Below, in pieces: positions 23,958 to 32,539 of a stretch of DNA of 64,000 nt. The position numbers and the translations under genes are program-made. The first letter of the stretch is position 1. Each line of letters starts with the position of its first letter. The DNA is from Comamonadaceae bacterium OS-1 (GTDB lineage Bacteria > Pseudomonadota > Gammaproteobacteria > Burkholderiales > Burkholderiaceae_C): assembly GCA_027923965.1 (NCBI GenBank), contig AP026969.1, forward strand, positions 2,728,001 through 2,792,000, read 5' to 3'. The notes under the pieces were generated by a model. The model worked only from the letters and a program-made list of their open reading frames with translations. It made no database searches and was not told the origin of the DNA.

Positions 23958-24871
23958 AATTAGAAAAACTGTCGGCATCCGCGGTTCAAAATAAACTCAA
24001 AAGCAATGGGCTGATTCTGAAAATCGGCCCATTTTCATTTCGAATTATTTCGCCCATTGCGTCCATCGCAGACGGCGTGATTGCCTTGTACGCCAACCAT
24101 GTGGTGCTGGACGACAGCCACTTCGTGGACTACACCGTCACCATTGCATCCGCTCCAGGCTGGCGACGCTGGGCCCGGCGGCAGGCCATTTTCCAGTTCG
24201 ACGGCATGGAACCCTTTATTCCCTTGCCCGAAGACCACGCGTTTCCGTTGCTGGAATGGTCGATGAACTGGTGCATTGCCATGCATGCCCACCACTATCT
24301 GCTGCTGCATTCCGCCGTGATCGAAAAAGAAGGCTGTGCCGTGGTGATGCCCGCCCCACCCGGCTCTGGCAAAAGCACCCTGTGCGCAGGTCTGGTGCAC
24401 CGCGGCTGGCGCTTGCTGTCGGATGAGCTGGCGCTGATTTCGCTCACTGGCACCGCCATCACGCCGCTGGGCCGCCCCATCAGCCTCAAGAACCAATCGA
24501 TAGAAGTGATGCGCAACTTCGTGCCCGGTGCCGTATTCAGCAAGGAAGTGCATGACACCTCCAAAGGCCGCGTTTCGCTGATGAAAGTACCCACGGCCCA
24601 TACCGAGCGCATCCAGGAAACAGCCCAGCCCCGCTGGGTGGTCTTCCCCAAATACGTGGCAGGCTCCTCACCCCAGATGGTCCCGCGCTCCAAGGCCAAC
24701 AGCATGCTGGAGCTGGGCCGCAACTCGTTCAACTACATGGTGCTGGGCCTCAAAGGGTTCGAGGTGCTCTCCAAGGTGATCGATGCCAGCGATTGCTATG
24801 ATTTTCAATACAGCCAGCTCGACGACGCGGTGGCCGCATTCGATGGTCTGGTCGCCAGGAGGAACGATTGA
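23954..24871 (+). CDS. HprK-related kinase A
   Basis: 305 residues related to the C-terminal kinase domain of HPr kinase/phosphorylase. The Walker A motif PAPPGSGKSTLCAG (about 133-146) follows a hydrophobic HAHHYLLLHSAVIEKEGCAVV lead-in as in HprK. LLSDELALIS (about 155-164) supplies the acidic residues of the Walker B-like region. A conserved-looking GRPISLKN follows. No HPr or PTS gene is nearby, so HPr is unlikely to be the substrate. It starts with GTG at 23954, overlapping the PqqD-like stop (GTGA), and its own stop overlaps the next start (TTGA), so the three genes are translationally coupled. The family is described by name only; its biochemical target is unknown. Confidence 0.88.
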   Translation: MKLEKLSASAVQNKLKSNGLILKIGPFSFRIISPIASIADGVIALYANHVVLDDSHFVDYTVTIASAPGWRRWARRQAIFQFDGMEPFIPLPEDHAFPLLEWSMNWCIAMHAHHYLLLHSAVIEKEGCAVVMPAPPGSGKSTLCAGLVHRGWRLLSDELALISLTGTAITPLGRPISLKNQSIEVMRNFVPGAVFSKEVHDTSKGRVSLMKVPTAHTERIQETAQPRWVVFPKYVAGSSPQMVPRSKANSMLELGRNSFNYMVLGLKGFEVLSKVIDASDCYDFQYSQLDDAVAAFDGLVARRND

Positions 24872-25947
24872 GCACCCCGCTTCTGATGGCCGTCTGGGCC
24901 CGTCCCGATTGGCAGCCCCGGTTGTCGGTACGCGAATGGGAGGCCTTGTTCGGCCAGGCACGCCAGTCCAGCCTGTTGGCGCGCCTGGCCTACCTGCACG
25001 TAGACAAGGACCTGCTGCCCCAGGTACCCGACGGCCCGCGCCCCCATCTGGAAGGGGCCTTGCGGCTCGCAGACCGGCAGCAGCACGAGGTGCGGTGGGA
25101 GGTGGACTGCATCCTGCGGGCCTTGCGCCATGTGGACACCCCCGTCGTGCTGCTCAAGGGTGCGGCCTACCTGATGGCCAACCTGTCCACCGCGCGGGGC
25201 CGCCTATTTTCCGACATCGACATCCTGGTGCCCCGCAGCCACATCGAGGCCACCGAGAACGCGCTGTTCAGTGCGGGCTGGATCTCCGACGAACGGGATG
25301 CCTACAACGAGCGCTACTACCGGGAATGGATGCATGAAATCCCCCCGTTGCGGCATATTCACCGCCAGTCGTACATCGACCTGCACCACACCATCACCCC
25401 ACCCACTTCGCGGTTCAAGGTGGATGGGCAGAAACTGCTGCGCAACATCCAGCCCCTGGCGGGCTACCCCGGCCTGTTTGTACTGGCCCCGGTAGACATG
25501 GTGCTGCACAGCGCGGTGCACCTCTTCCAGGAGGGCGAATTCGGGCACGGCCTGCGCGACTTGCTGGACCTGCACGATCTGTTCCACGACTTCCAGGGCC
25601 AGCCCGGCTTTTGGGATGCCTTGCTGGACCGCGCCGACGAACTGGACCTGCAGATTCCGCTGTTCCACGCCGTGCTCCACCTGCGCCGGCTGTTTAGCTT
25701 CAGTCCGCCAACCCAGTGCCTGGACCGCCTGGACCAGATGGGACCCAACAAACTCTCCCGCTCCCTGATGGCCTGGATGCTGGGCCTGGCGCTGCGGCCC
25801 GACCACCCCAGCTGCGACACCCGCTGGACCGGGCTGGCCCGTTGGCTGCTGTACGTACGCTCGCACGCATTGCGCATGCCCATGCGCCTGCTGGTGCCGC
25901 ACCTGCTGCGCAAATCCTGGATGCAGCGCTTTGCCCAAAAGCCTTAG
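24868..25947 (+). CDS. Nucleotidyltransferase-family protein of the HPr-rel-A system
   Basis: 359 residues of the NTP_transf_5-like group. The helical N-terminus (ARQSSLLARLAYLHVDKDLL) leads to VVLLKGAAYLMANL and the nucleotidyltransferase metal motif GRLFSDIDILVPR (about 111-123). SYIDLHHTITPP follows, then an APVDMVLHSAVHLFQEGE segment that resembles the family's third acidic and histidine motif. A positively charged tail ends the chain. It starts with TTG at 24868 behind a strong AGGAGGA (24857-24863). It overlaps the kinase gene by 4 bp and closes the cassette. Enzymes of this type transfer NMP groups; the acceptor here is unknown, perhaps the PqqD-held protein or a cell-surface glycan. 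Confidence 0.85.
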   Translation: MSTPLLMAVWARPDWQPRLSVREWEALFGQARQSSLLARLAYLHVDKDLLPQVPDGPRPHLEGALRLADRQQHEVRWEVDCILRALRHVDTPVVLLKGAAYLMANLSTARGRLFSDIDILVPRSHIEATENALFSAGWISDERDAYNERYYREWMHEIPPLRHIHRQSYIDLHHTITPPTSRFKVDGQKLLRNIQPLAGYPGLFVLAPVDMVLHSAVHLFQEGEFGHGLRDLLDLHDLFHDFQGQPGFWDALLDRADELDLQIPLFHAVLHLRRLFSFSPPTQCLDRLDQMGPNKLSRSLMAWMLGLALRPDHPSCDTRWTGLARWLLYVRSHALRMPMRLLVPHLLRKSWMQRFAQKP

Positions 25948-25952
25948 AACGC

Positions 25953-25984
25953 AAAAAGCCCCTGCGTGGCAGCCGCGCAGGGGC
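25953..25984 (-). terminator. Intrinsic terminator of icd
   Basis: Stem GCCCCTGCG (25958-25966)/CGCAGGGGC (25976-25984) with a nine-base loop. A run of five A at 25953-25957 becomes a U-tract for minus-strand transcripts. It separates the cassette from convergent icd. Confidence 0.8.
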
Positions 25985-26006
25985 CTGGTTGGGTAGCCAG
26001 TTGGGC

Positions 26007-27260
26007 TTACATGTTCTCTATCATCACCGCGCCAAAGCCCGAGCAACTCACCTGGGTCGCGCCTTCCATCAAGCGGGCGAAGTCGTAGGTGACCCTTTTG
26101 CTGGCGATGGAGCGCTTCATGGACGCGATGATCAGGTCGGCGGCTTCGAACCAGCCCATGTGGCGCAGCATCATTTCGGCCGACAGAATTTCGGAACCGG
26201 GGTTCACGTAGTCCTTGCCCGCGTACTTGGGCGCAGTGCCGTGGGTGGCTTCGAAGCAGGCCACAGAATCCGACATATTGGCACCGGGGGCGATGCCAAT
26301 GCCACCGACCTGGGCGGCCAGCGCGTCCGAGATGTAGTCGCCGTTCAGGTTGAGCGTGGCGATCACGCTGTATTCGGCGGGACGCAGCAGGATTTGCTGC
26401 AAAAACGCATCGGCAATCACATCCTTGACGACGATTTCCTTGCCCGACTTGGGGTTCTTGAAACGCATCCACGGGCCGCCGTCGATCAGCTCGGCACCAA
26501 ATTCTTTTTGCGCTAGCGCGTACGCCCAGTCCCGGAAGCCACCTTCGGTGAACTTCATGATGTTGCCCTTGTGCACGATGGTCAGGTTGGGCTTGTCATT
26601 GTCGATGGTGTACTGCAGGGCCTTGCGCACCAGGCGCTCCGTGCCTTCGCGCGACACAGGCTTGATGCCGATGCCCGAGGTGTTGGGGAAGCGGATTTTC
26701 TTCACGCCCATTTCTTCCTGCAGGAACTTGATGAGCTTTTTGGCCTTGTCGGACTCGGCTTCGAACTCGATCCCGGCGTAGATGTCTTCGGAGTTCTCGC
26801 GGAAGATCACCATGTCGGTCTTGTGCGGCTCTTTCACCGGCGAGGGCACGCCGTCAAAGTACTGCACCGGGCGCAGGCACACATACAGGTCCAGCTCCTG
26901 GCGCAGGGCCACGTTGAGCGAGCGGATGCCACCGCCCACGGGCGTGGTCAGCGGGCCCTTGATGGACACCACGTAGTCCTTGATGGCCTCCAGGGTTTCC
27001 TTGGGCAGCCATTCGTCGGGGCCGTAGACCTTGGTGGACTTTTCACCGGCAAAAACTTCCATCCAGTGGATTTTTTTCTGGCCGCCATAGGCCTTGGCCA
27101 CAGCTGCATCCACCACCTTCAGCATCACCGGCGTGATGTCCTGGCCCGTGCCATCGCCTTCGATGAAGGGGATGATGGGCTGGTCAGGCACGTTCAGGGA
27201 AAAGTCCGCGTTGACGGTGATTTTTGTGCCTTCAGCGGGGACGGTGATGTGCTGGTACAT
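26007..27260 (-). CDS. icd: Isocitrate dehydrogenase, NADP-dependent
   Basis: 417-residue TCA enzyme converting isocitrate to 2-oxoglutarate and CO2. It has the E. coli-type signatures: [20 protein letters not shown] at the N-terminus, the substrate loop [20 protein letters not shown] with the regulatory Ser (IRSLN), [15 protein letters not shown], and [19 protein letters not shown] with [20 protein letters not shown]. The length and motifs are those of dimeric NADP-IDH. It is a single-gene unit, with a terminator at its 3' side and a divergent DUF192 gene upstream. It provides the substrate of the SucAB complex at the left of the window. Confidence 0.97.
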   Translation of the reverse strand: MYQHITVPAEGTKITVNADFSLNVPDQPIIPFIEGDGTGQDITPVMLKVVDAAVAKAYGGQKKIHWMEVFAGEKSTKVYGPDEWLPKETLEAIKDYVVSIKGPLTTPVGGGIRSLNVALRQELDLYVCLRPVQYFDGVPSPVKEPHKTDMVIFRENSEDIYAGIEFEAESDKAKKLIKFLQEEMGVKKIRFPNTSGIGIKPVSREGTERLVRKALQYTIDNDKPNLTIVHKGNIMKFTEGGFRDWAYALAQKEFGAELIDGGPWMRFKNPKSGKEIVVKDVIADAFLQQILLRPAEYSVIATLNLNGDYISDALAAQVGGIGIAPGANMSDSVACFEATHGTAPKYAGKDYVNPGSEILSAEMMLRHMGWFEAADLIIASMKRSIASKRVTYDFARLMEGATQVSCSGFGAVMIENM

Positions 27261-27421
27261 GGGAATGGAGGCTCCGTGGGGTGGCTAAAAATGGATGGCC
27301 GATCCAGTTTAACTTTATCCTGTTGCACCCTTGTAACTCGGCGGCCCGTCAACCCCTCGTAAAGTAAGCGAACAGGCTTCACGCTGCTGCCAAAATCCCT
27401 CTTTTCACAAACCGTCTCGCC

Positions 27422-27877
27422 ATGCATAAAAACCTCTCCCGCGCGCTGTTGGCGCTATCGCTGGTGGCTGTGTCCGCCCAGGCCCAGGAAGGCCCGCAAA
27501 TGAATCTGCCGCGCACGGCGCTGACGGCTGGTATCTACCAGATCGACACGCAACTGGCCCTGACCCCCGAGCAGCGCGAGATCGGCCTGATGTTTCGCCG
27601 CGAAATGCCGCAGCAAGAGGGCATGCTGTTTGTGTTCGAGCAGCCGGGCACCCAGTGCTTCTGGATGAAAAACACCATCCTGCCGTTAACAGCGGCCTTT
27701 GTGGACGATCAAGGGGTCATCGTCAATCTGGCCGACATGAAGCCACAAACCACCGATTCGCACTGCTCGGCCAAGCCGGTGCGCTACGTGCTGGAAATGA
27801 ACGTCGGCTGGTTTGCCAAGAAGGGCATCAAGGCGGGCAGCAAACTCGGCGGCAAGCCGTTCGAGATGGCCAAATAA
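27422..27877 (+). CDS. DUF192-domain exported protein
   Basis: 151 residues. Residues 1-21 form a Sec signal (KNLSRALLALSLVAVSAQAQ). The rest is a DUF192 domain: TQLALTPEQREIGLMFRREM, EGMLFVFEQPGTQCFWMKNT, LPLTAAFVDDQGVIVNLADM and VRYVLEMNVGWFAKKGIKAG. The family is widespread and uncharacterised, predicted to be periplasmic. The ATG at 27422 directly opens the signal peptide. It is a single gene divergent from icd (161 bp between starts) and ends at a strong bidirectional terminator shared with convergent sodB. Confidence 0.92.
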   Translation: MHKNLSRALLALSLVAVSAQAQEGPQMNLPRTALTAGIYQIDTQLALTPEQREIGLMFRREMPQQEGMLFVFEQPGTQCFWMKNTILPLTAAFVDDQGVIVNLADMKPQTTDSHCSAKPVRYVLEMNVGWFAKKGIKAGSKLGGKPFEMAK

Positions 27878-27880
27878 AAA

Positions 27881-27905
27881 AAGCCCGTCCAAGACGGGCT
27901 TTTTT
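27881..27905. terminator. Bidirectional terminator between DUF192 gene and sodB
   Basis: Stem GCCCGTC (27883-27889)/GACGGGC (27893-27899) with loop CAA, flanked by A-run on the left and T-run on the right, so it works for both strands. Confidence 0.9.
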
Positions 27906-27919
27906 GTGGGCGCTAAAAC

Positions 27920-28501
27920 TTAAGCGAAGTTGGCTTCGGCAAAGCCCCAGTTCACCAGCTTGTCGAGGAAGGTTTCGACAAACTTGGGGCGCATGTTGCG
28001 GTAGTCGATGTAGTAGGCGTGTTCCCACACGTCCACGGTCAGCAGGGCCTTGTCGGCGGTGGTCAGGGGCGTGCCGGCAGCGCCGGTGTTGACGATGTCC
28101 ACGCTGCCATCCGGCTTCTTCACCAGCCAGGTCCAGCCGGAGCCGAAGTTGCCCACGGCCGACTTGACGAAAGCGGCCTTGAATTCAGCGTAGGAGCCAA
28201 ACTTGGCGTTGATGGCTGCCGCCAGCGCGCCGGTGGGTTCGCCGCCGCCCTGGGGCTTCATGCAGTTCCAAAAGAAGGTGTGGTTCCAGATCTGGGCCGA
28301 ATTGTTGTAGATGCCGCCGCTGGACTTCTTGATGATTTCTTCCAGCGTCAGGGCTTCAAACTCGGTGCCCTTTTGCAGGTTGTTGAGGTTGACCACGTAG
28401 GCATTGTGGTGCTTGCCGTGGTGGAATTCCAGGGTTTCTTGCGAGTACGCGGGGGCCAAAGCGTCGATCGCGTAAGGCAGTGCTGGCAGGGTATGTTCCA
28501 T
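27920..28501 (-). CDS. sodB: Superoxide dismutase, Fe-type
   Basis: 193-residue cytoplasmic superoxide dismutase. All four metal ligands are visible: H27 ([14 protein letters not shown]), H74 ([11 protein letters not shown]), D157 and H161 ([14 protein letters not shown]). The pattern [16 protein letters not shown] and FGSGWTWLV is of the iron enzyme rather than manganese. The start [15 protein letters not shown] is standard. It lies 54 bp downstream of xseA on the same strand but has its own likely promoter region. It converges on the DUF192 gene at a shared terminator. Confidence 0.97.
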   Translation of the reverse strand: MEHTLPALPYAIDALAPAYSQETLEFHHGKHHNAYVVNLNNLQKGTEFEALTLEEIIKKSSGGIYNNSAQIWNHTFFWNCMKPQGGGEPTGALAAAINAKFGSYAEFKAAFVKSAVGNFGSGWTWLVKKPDGSVDIVNTGAAGTPLTTADKALLTVDVWEHAYYIDYRNMRPKFVETFLDKLVNWGFAEANFA

Positions 28502-28555
28502 ATTTTTCCTCGTGGGTGGGTGGTGGTTTGGTATCTAACGGAGCAATTGTAGGAA

Positions 28556-29926
28556 CTAATTGCGGCGCGTCTGTAGGACATGGAGATCAACCTCACCGTC
28601 GGCCAGGACGGCCGTGGCAGCCTGCCCCGGCACGGCCTGCGCCACGCTGGTCAAGGGTGCGCCCTGGGCCGTGCGCAGCAAGGCGTAGCCGCGTTGCAGC
28701 ACCAGCAGCGGGTCGAGTAAAGCCAGGCTGCGGCCCGCCCGCTCCAGGCGCGCATGCTGCTGCTCCAGGGCGGTTTTGACCTTTTGAGGAAAAACAGCTT
28801 CTGTCGCTCTGTGGGTGGACTTCTTGCGCTCTATATTCGATAGCACGGCATAGCGCAGCCGCTGCGCCTGCTGGCCCAGCTTCCACTGCTGGCGCGCCAC
28901 CAGGCCGGACGGGCGGCCCAGGCGCTGGGCGGCACTGTCCAGCCGCTGGGCCTGGGTGTCGAGCTGGCGCGTCACGGCATCCTGCAGGCGCTGGGCGGCC
29001 AGGCCCAGGGCCCCCAGCCAGACATCGCGCGGCTGGGCGGCCAGCTCGGCGGCGGCGGTGGGCGTGGGGGCGCGCAGGTCGGCCACAAAGTCGGCAATGG
29101 TGAAGTCGGTTTCGTGCCCCACGCCGCTGACGATGGGCACCGGGCTGCGGGCGATGGTGCGGGCCAGTTGCTCGTCGTTGAAGCCCCACAAATCTTCCAG
29201 CGAGCCGCCGCCACGCACCAGCAAAATCAAGTCGATGTGCACATTATTTTTGGGCGCCAAATCGCCCGCTTGCGCTGGCCCATCCTGCGTGTACTGGTAT
29301 AAATTCAATAGCGCCTTGACCAGTTCACCCGGAGCCGCGGCGCCCTGCACCAGGGCCGGGGCCAGCACCACCGGGATGTGCGGCACGCGACGCTGCAGGG
29401 CCGCCACCACGTCATGCAAAGCCGCCGCACCCAAAGATGTGACCACGCCGATGCCCCGCGGCAACAGCGGCAGCGGGCGCTTGCGGGCCGGGTCGAACAG
29501 GCCCTCGGCCTCCAGCTGCGCCTTGAGCCGCAGGAACTGCTCGAACAAGGCACCCTGCCCGGCCCGGCCCATGCTTTCCACGATGAGCTGCAAATCCCCG
29601 CGGGGCTCATACACGCCCAGGCGACCCCGCACCTCGACCAGCTCGCCGTCGCGCGGCGCAAAGTCCAGCAAACTGGCGGCGCGGCGGAACATGGCACAGC
29701 GGATTTGGCCTTGCCCGTCTTTGAGGTTGAAGTAGCAATGCCCGCTGGATGCGCGCGAGAAGCCCGAAATCTCCCCGCGCACCGCCACAGGATTGAAGCG
29801 CGCCTCCAAAGTGTCAGCAATGGCGCGGCACAGCGCGCCAACTGGCCAGATTTGCGGCACCAATGCTGGATTTGGGTGGCCCACCATCAGTGTTGGCGCG
29901 GCAAAACCGAACATTTGGATACGCAA
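28556..29926 (-). CDS. xseA: Exodeoxyribonuclease VII large subunit
   Basis: 456 residues, subunit of the nuclease that degrades single-stranded DNA in repair. The N-terminal OB domain (AVRGEISGFSRASSGHCYFN, MFRRAASLLDF) and the catalytic core (LPRGIGVVTSLGAAALHDVV, LILLVRGGGSLEDLWGFNDE, SGVGHETDFTIADFVADLRA) are intact. About 20 residues before LILLVRGG (YQYTQDGPAQAGDLAPKNN) look inserted and match a dispersed palindromic element. A second weaker candidate lies near LSNIERKKSTHRATE. The true start may be the internal ATG at MVGHPNP, 13 codons downstream. It is divergent from exbB. Confidence 0.95.
   Translation of the reverse strand: MRIQMFGFAAPTLMVGHPNPALVPQIWPVGALCRAIADTLEARFNPVAVRGEISGFSRASSGHCYFNLKDGQGQIRCAMFRRAASLLDFAPRDGELVEVRGRLGVYEPRGDLQLIVESMGRAGQGALFEQFLRLKAQLEAEGLFDPARKRPLPLLPRGIGVVTSLGAAALHDVVAALQRRVPHIPVVLAPALVQGAAAPGELVKALLNLYQYTQDGPAQAGDLAPKNNVHIDLILLVRGGGSLEDLWGFNDEQLARTIARSPVPIVSGVGHETDFTIADFVADLRAPTPTAAAELAAQPRDVWLGALGLAAQRLQDAVTRQLDTQAQRLDSAAQRLGRPSGLVARQQWKLGQQAQRLRYAVLSNIERKKSTHRATEAVFPQKVKTALEQQHARLERAGRSLALLDPLLVLQRGYALLRTAQGAPLTSVAQAVPGQAATAVLADGEVDLHVLQTRRN
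29240..29303 (-). repeat. Dispersed palindromic element, copy 7 (degenerate, inside xseA)
   Basis: In the xseA sense direction it reads TTTATACCAGTACACGC, then AGCGCAAGCGGGCGATTTGG, then AAAAATAAT. The match to the consensus is diverged but ordered. Confidence 0.5.
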
Positions 29927-30100
29927 CGCTCCACAGGCGCGGGCTTTGTCTCTGAAGTGTCAAAAATAGGCCCGTCGATTGTCAAGCGGGCTGATTTACT
30001 GTGGTAAGTGGTTGATTTCAATTGGAATTTTTCTGCTTAATTTTTCATCGAAGTGTCACAAGCCCGCATGGGCGCTGGATTTCCGGCGATCCCGACCAAG

Positions 30101-30121
30101 TTCTTCACAAAGTTATCCACA
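30101..30121 (+). other. DnaA-box-like pair in the xseA-exbB intergenic region
   Basis: TTATCCACA (30113-30121) is a perfect DnaA box. TTCTTCACA (30101-30109), 12 bp away in the same direction, is a near match. The rest of the 29927-30281 interval shows no gene; it must hold the divergent promoters. No dnaA or AT-rich unwinding block is nearby, so an origin is unlikely. Confidence 0.5.
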
Positions 30122-30281
30122 GGAAATGTGGGTGAACTGTGGACTGCAAGGGCCCACCGAACAAAGCGGCGGGCAGTGGGGCGGCTAAGCCATAATCGGC
30201 AGGCATCTATCAACTTGAAACAACTTGTTGGCCTGGCAGCACCCCGCTGGCAGCGCCCACAGGTTCGTGCGGAGAGCTATA

Positions 30282-30914
30282 TTGTTTTCGATCATACAAG
30301 CCGCAGGCTGGCCGATTTGGCCCTTGGTTGCCTGCTCCATCCTGGCCATGGCCCTGGTGATTGAGCGCTTTCTGAGCCTCAAGACCTCCAAAATTGTGCC
30401 GCCCAAGCTCCTCAACGAGGTGCTGACGGTATCGCAAACCAGCATTCCCGCCCCCGGCATCGTCAACCAGCTGGCGCAAAACTCCAGCCTGGGTGAAGTA
30501 CTGGCCAGTGGCCTGCGGGTGCTCAACACCCACCCCAAATGCAGCGACGAGGATGTGCGCGCCGCCATGGAAAGCGCGGGCCGCTCGGTGGCCCACAAGC
30601 TGGAGAAATACCTCAGCGCCCTGGCCACCATCGCCTCGGCCGCGCCCCTGCTGGGCCTGCTGGGCACGGTGATCGGCATGATCGACATCTTTGGCTCGCA
30701 GGGCAACGGCGGCGGCATGGGCGGCAACCCGGCGCAGCTGGCGCACGGCATCTCGGTGGCGCTGTACAACACCGCGTTTGGTTTGATCGTGGCGATTCCC
30801 TCGCTGATCTTCTGGCGCTACTTCCGGGCCCGGGTGGACGAATACCTGATGACCCTGGAACTGGCCGCCGACCAGTTTGCCCGCCACCTGAACGCCGTGC
30901 GCAAGCGCCCCTGA
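30282..30914 (+). CDS. exbB: ExbB/MotA/TolQ proton-channel family protein
   Basis: 210-residue inner-membrane protein that, with ExbD, forms a proton-driven motor energising outer-membrane transport. Three membrane segments are visible: WPIWPLVACSILAMALVIER, ALATIASAAPLLGLLGTVIG and ISVALYNTAFGLIVAIPSLI. GLLGTVIGMIDIF and the conserved small residues match the TolQ/ExbB fold. I start at TTG 30282 (MFSIIQAAGW) behind GGAGA (30271-30275). The upstream ATG at 30225 would add a positively charged stretch not seen in the family. It leads the exbB-exbD-lpxK-ycaR-kdsB-adk run. Confidence 0.9.
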   Translation: MFSIIQAAGWPIWPLVACSILAMALVIERFLSLKTSKIVPPKLLNEVLTVSQTSIPAPGIVNQLAQNSSLGEVLASGLRVLNTHPKCSDEDVRAAMESAGRSVAHKLEKYLSALATIASAAPLLGLLGTVIGMIDIFGSQGNGGGMGGNPAQLAHGISVALYNTAFGLIVAIPSLIFWRYFRARVDEYLMTLELAADQFARHLNAVRKRP

Positions 30915-30934
30915 CACCGCCCAAGGCACCGACC

Positions 30935-31351
30935 ATGAACTTTCGCCACCGCCGCCAGGAAGAGCCCGAGATCAACCTCATCCCGTTCATCGACGTGCTG
31001 CTGGTGGTGCTGATCTTTTTGATGCTGTCCACCACCTACAGCAAGTTCACCGAGCTGCAGATCACCCTGCCGGTGGCCAACACCGATGCCCAGCGCGACT
31101 ACCCCAAGGAAATCGTCGTCGCCGTCAGCAGCGATGGCCGCTACGCCATCAACAAGGGCGCGGTCGATGGCCGCAGTATCGAAGCCCTGTCGCTGGCCCT
31201 GGTCAATGCCGCCCATGGCAGCAAAGACATGGTGGTCATCATCAGCGCCGATGCCAGCGCCACCCACCAATCGGTCATCACCGTGATGGAAGCCGCCCGC
31301 CGCTCGGGGCTGAACCAGATCACCTTTGCCACCCAGGCCACACCGAAGTAG
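30935..31351 (+). CDS. exbD: ExbD/TolR family protein
   Basis: 138 residues: a short cytoplasmic start ([20 protein letters not shown]), one membrane helix ([15 protein letters not shown]) containing the proton-carrying Asp of the [12 protein letters not shown] motif, and a periplasmic domain ending [12 protein letters not shown]. It pairs with the ExbB-like channel encoded 20 bp upstream. Together with TonB they energise outer-membrane receptors; no tonB gene is in the window. The next gene, lpxK, begins 1 bp after its stop, so the genes form one operon. Confidence 0.95.
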   Translation: MNFRHRRQEEPEINLIPFIDVLLVVLIFLMLSTTYSKFTELQITLPVANTDAQRDYPKEIVVAVSSDGRYAINKGAVDGRSIEALSLALVNAAHGSKDMVVIISADASATHQSVITVMEAARRSGLNQITFATQATPK

Positions 31352-31352
31352 C

Positions 31353-32339
31353 GTGGAACAAACCCTGCTGCGCATCTGGCAGCGGCGCGGCTGGCAAGCC
31401 TGGCTGCTGTGGCCCTTGTCGCTGCTGTACGGCCTGCTGGCCGGGCTGCGCCGCCTGCTGTACCGCTTTGGTCTCAAAAAGTCTGGCCGCGTGCCGGTGC
31501 CGGTCGTCGTGGTCGGCAACGTGGTGGCGGGCGGCTCGGGCAAAACCCCGGTGGTGATGGCCCTGGTGCAGCACTGGACGGCGCGCGGCGTGCGCGTCGG
31601 CGTGGTGTCCCGTGGCTATGGCCGCAGCAGCACCGACTGCCGTGAAGTACACCCCGACAGCCTGCCCGCCGACGTGGGCGATGAGCCCGCGCTGATCCAG
31701 CGCAGTTGCCAGGTGCCGGTGTTCGTGGCCCGCCAGCGCCTGCAGGCCGCCCAAGCCCTGCTGGCCGCCTACCCCGCCACCCAGCTCATCGTGTGTGACG
31801 ACGGCCTGCAGCACCACGCCCTGCGCCGCGACCTGGAAATCTGCATTTTTGACGACCGCGGCGTGGGCAACGGCTTTTTGCTGCCCGCCGGGCCGCTGCG
31901 CGAAACCTGGCCGCGGCCTGTCGATCTGGTGCTGCACAGCGGCGCGCACCCCGCCTTCGCCGGTTGGCGCGCCCAGCGCCGCCTGGCCGACTACGCCGTG
32001 CGGTTGGACGGCAGCCGCGTGCCGCTGGCCTCGCTGCGCGGCACTCCGGTGCTGGCCGTTGCCGCCATCGCCCAGCCAGAAAGCTTTTTCAGCATGCTGC
32101 GTGCGTCAGGCCTTTCATTGGCAGAAACCCGGGCTTTGCCCGATCACTACAACTTTGATAGCTGGTCACGCTCTCCAGATCAGCACAAGATCGTGATTTG
32201 CACCGAAAAAGATGCGGTCAAACTTTGGCAACACCAGAGCGATGTCCTGGCCATACCCCTGGTGCTGGCGATCGATGCGGGCTTCTGGGCCGCACTCGAC
32301 CAGCGGGTCGATCCCTGGCTATCATTAACATCCCCCTAG
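31353..32339 (+). CDS. lpxK: Tetraacyldisaccharide 4'-kinase
   Basis: 328 residues. It phosphorylates the lipid A disaccharide at the 4' position at the inner membrane. An N-terminal membrane-associated segment ([20 protein letters not shown]) precedes the P-loop [46 protein letters not shown] and [15 protein letters not shown] complete the family pattern. The start is GTG at 31353 just after the exbD stop; an ATG at 31326 inside exbD is less likely. Residues [16 protein letters not shown] correspond to a dispersed repeat copy in the sense direction. It is followed by ycaR and kdsB, other envelope genes. Confidence 0.94.
   Translation: MEQTLLRIWQRRGWQAWLLWPLSLLYGLLAGLRRLLYRFGLKKSGRVPVPVVVVGNVVAGGSGKTPVVMALVQHWTARGVRVGVVSRGYGRSSTDCREVHPDSLPADVGDEPALIQRSCQVPVFVARQRLQAAQALLAAYPATQLIVCDDGLQHHALRRDLEICIFDDRGVGNGFLLPAGPLRETWPRPVDLVLHSGAHPAFAGWRAQRRLADYAVRLDGSRVPLASLRGTPVLAVAAIAQPESFFSMLRASGLSLAETRALPDHYNFDSWSRSPDQHKIVICTEKDAVKLWQHQSDVLAIPLVLAIDAGFWAALDQRVDPWLSLTSP
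32152..32205 (+). repeat. Dispersed palindromic element, copy 8 (inside lpxK)
   Basis: Reads TTTGATAGCTGGTCACGCTC, then GATCAGCACAAGATCGTGAT. It matches the consensus in forward orientation and keeps the lpxK frame open. Confidence 0.55.
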
Positions 32340-32352
32340 ACTGAGAACCCCC

Positions 32353-32535
32353 ATGGATAGCAAACTTCTGGAACTGCTGGTCTGCCCCGTGACCAAGGGC
32401 CCGCTGCAATACGACCGCGAACGCCAAGAGCTGACCTCGCGCAGCGCCCGCCTGGCCTACCCGGTGCGTGACGGCATCCCGGTGCTGCTGGAAAACGAAG
32501 CCCGCACGCTGAGCGACGAAGAACTCGGTCTGTAA
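32353..32535 (+). CDS. Trm112-family protein (YcaR-like)
   Basis: 60 residues matching the small Trm112/UPF0434 family: [38 protein letters not shown] and [12 protein letters not shown]. Bacterial members such as YcaR sit between lpxK and kdsB exactly as here. They usually have few or no zinc cysteines; only one Cys is present. The function is not established; Trm112 proteins in eukaryotes activate methyltransferases. It lies 13 bp after lpxK and 4 bp before kdsB, within the envelope operon. Confidence 0.94.
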   Translation: MDSKLLELLVCPVTKGPLQYDRERQELTSRSARLAYPVRDGIPVLLENEARTLSDEELGL

Positions 32536-32539
32536 ATCC

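Noticed and set aside
29927..30281. Replication origin, suggested by DnaA boxes
   Set aside because: Only two boxes, no dnaA/dnaN/parAB neighbours and no clear AT-rich unwinding element.
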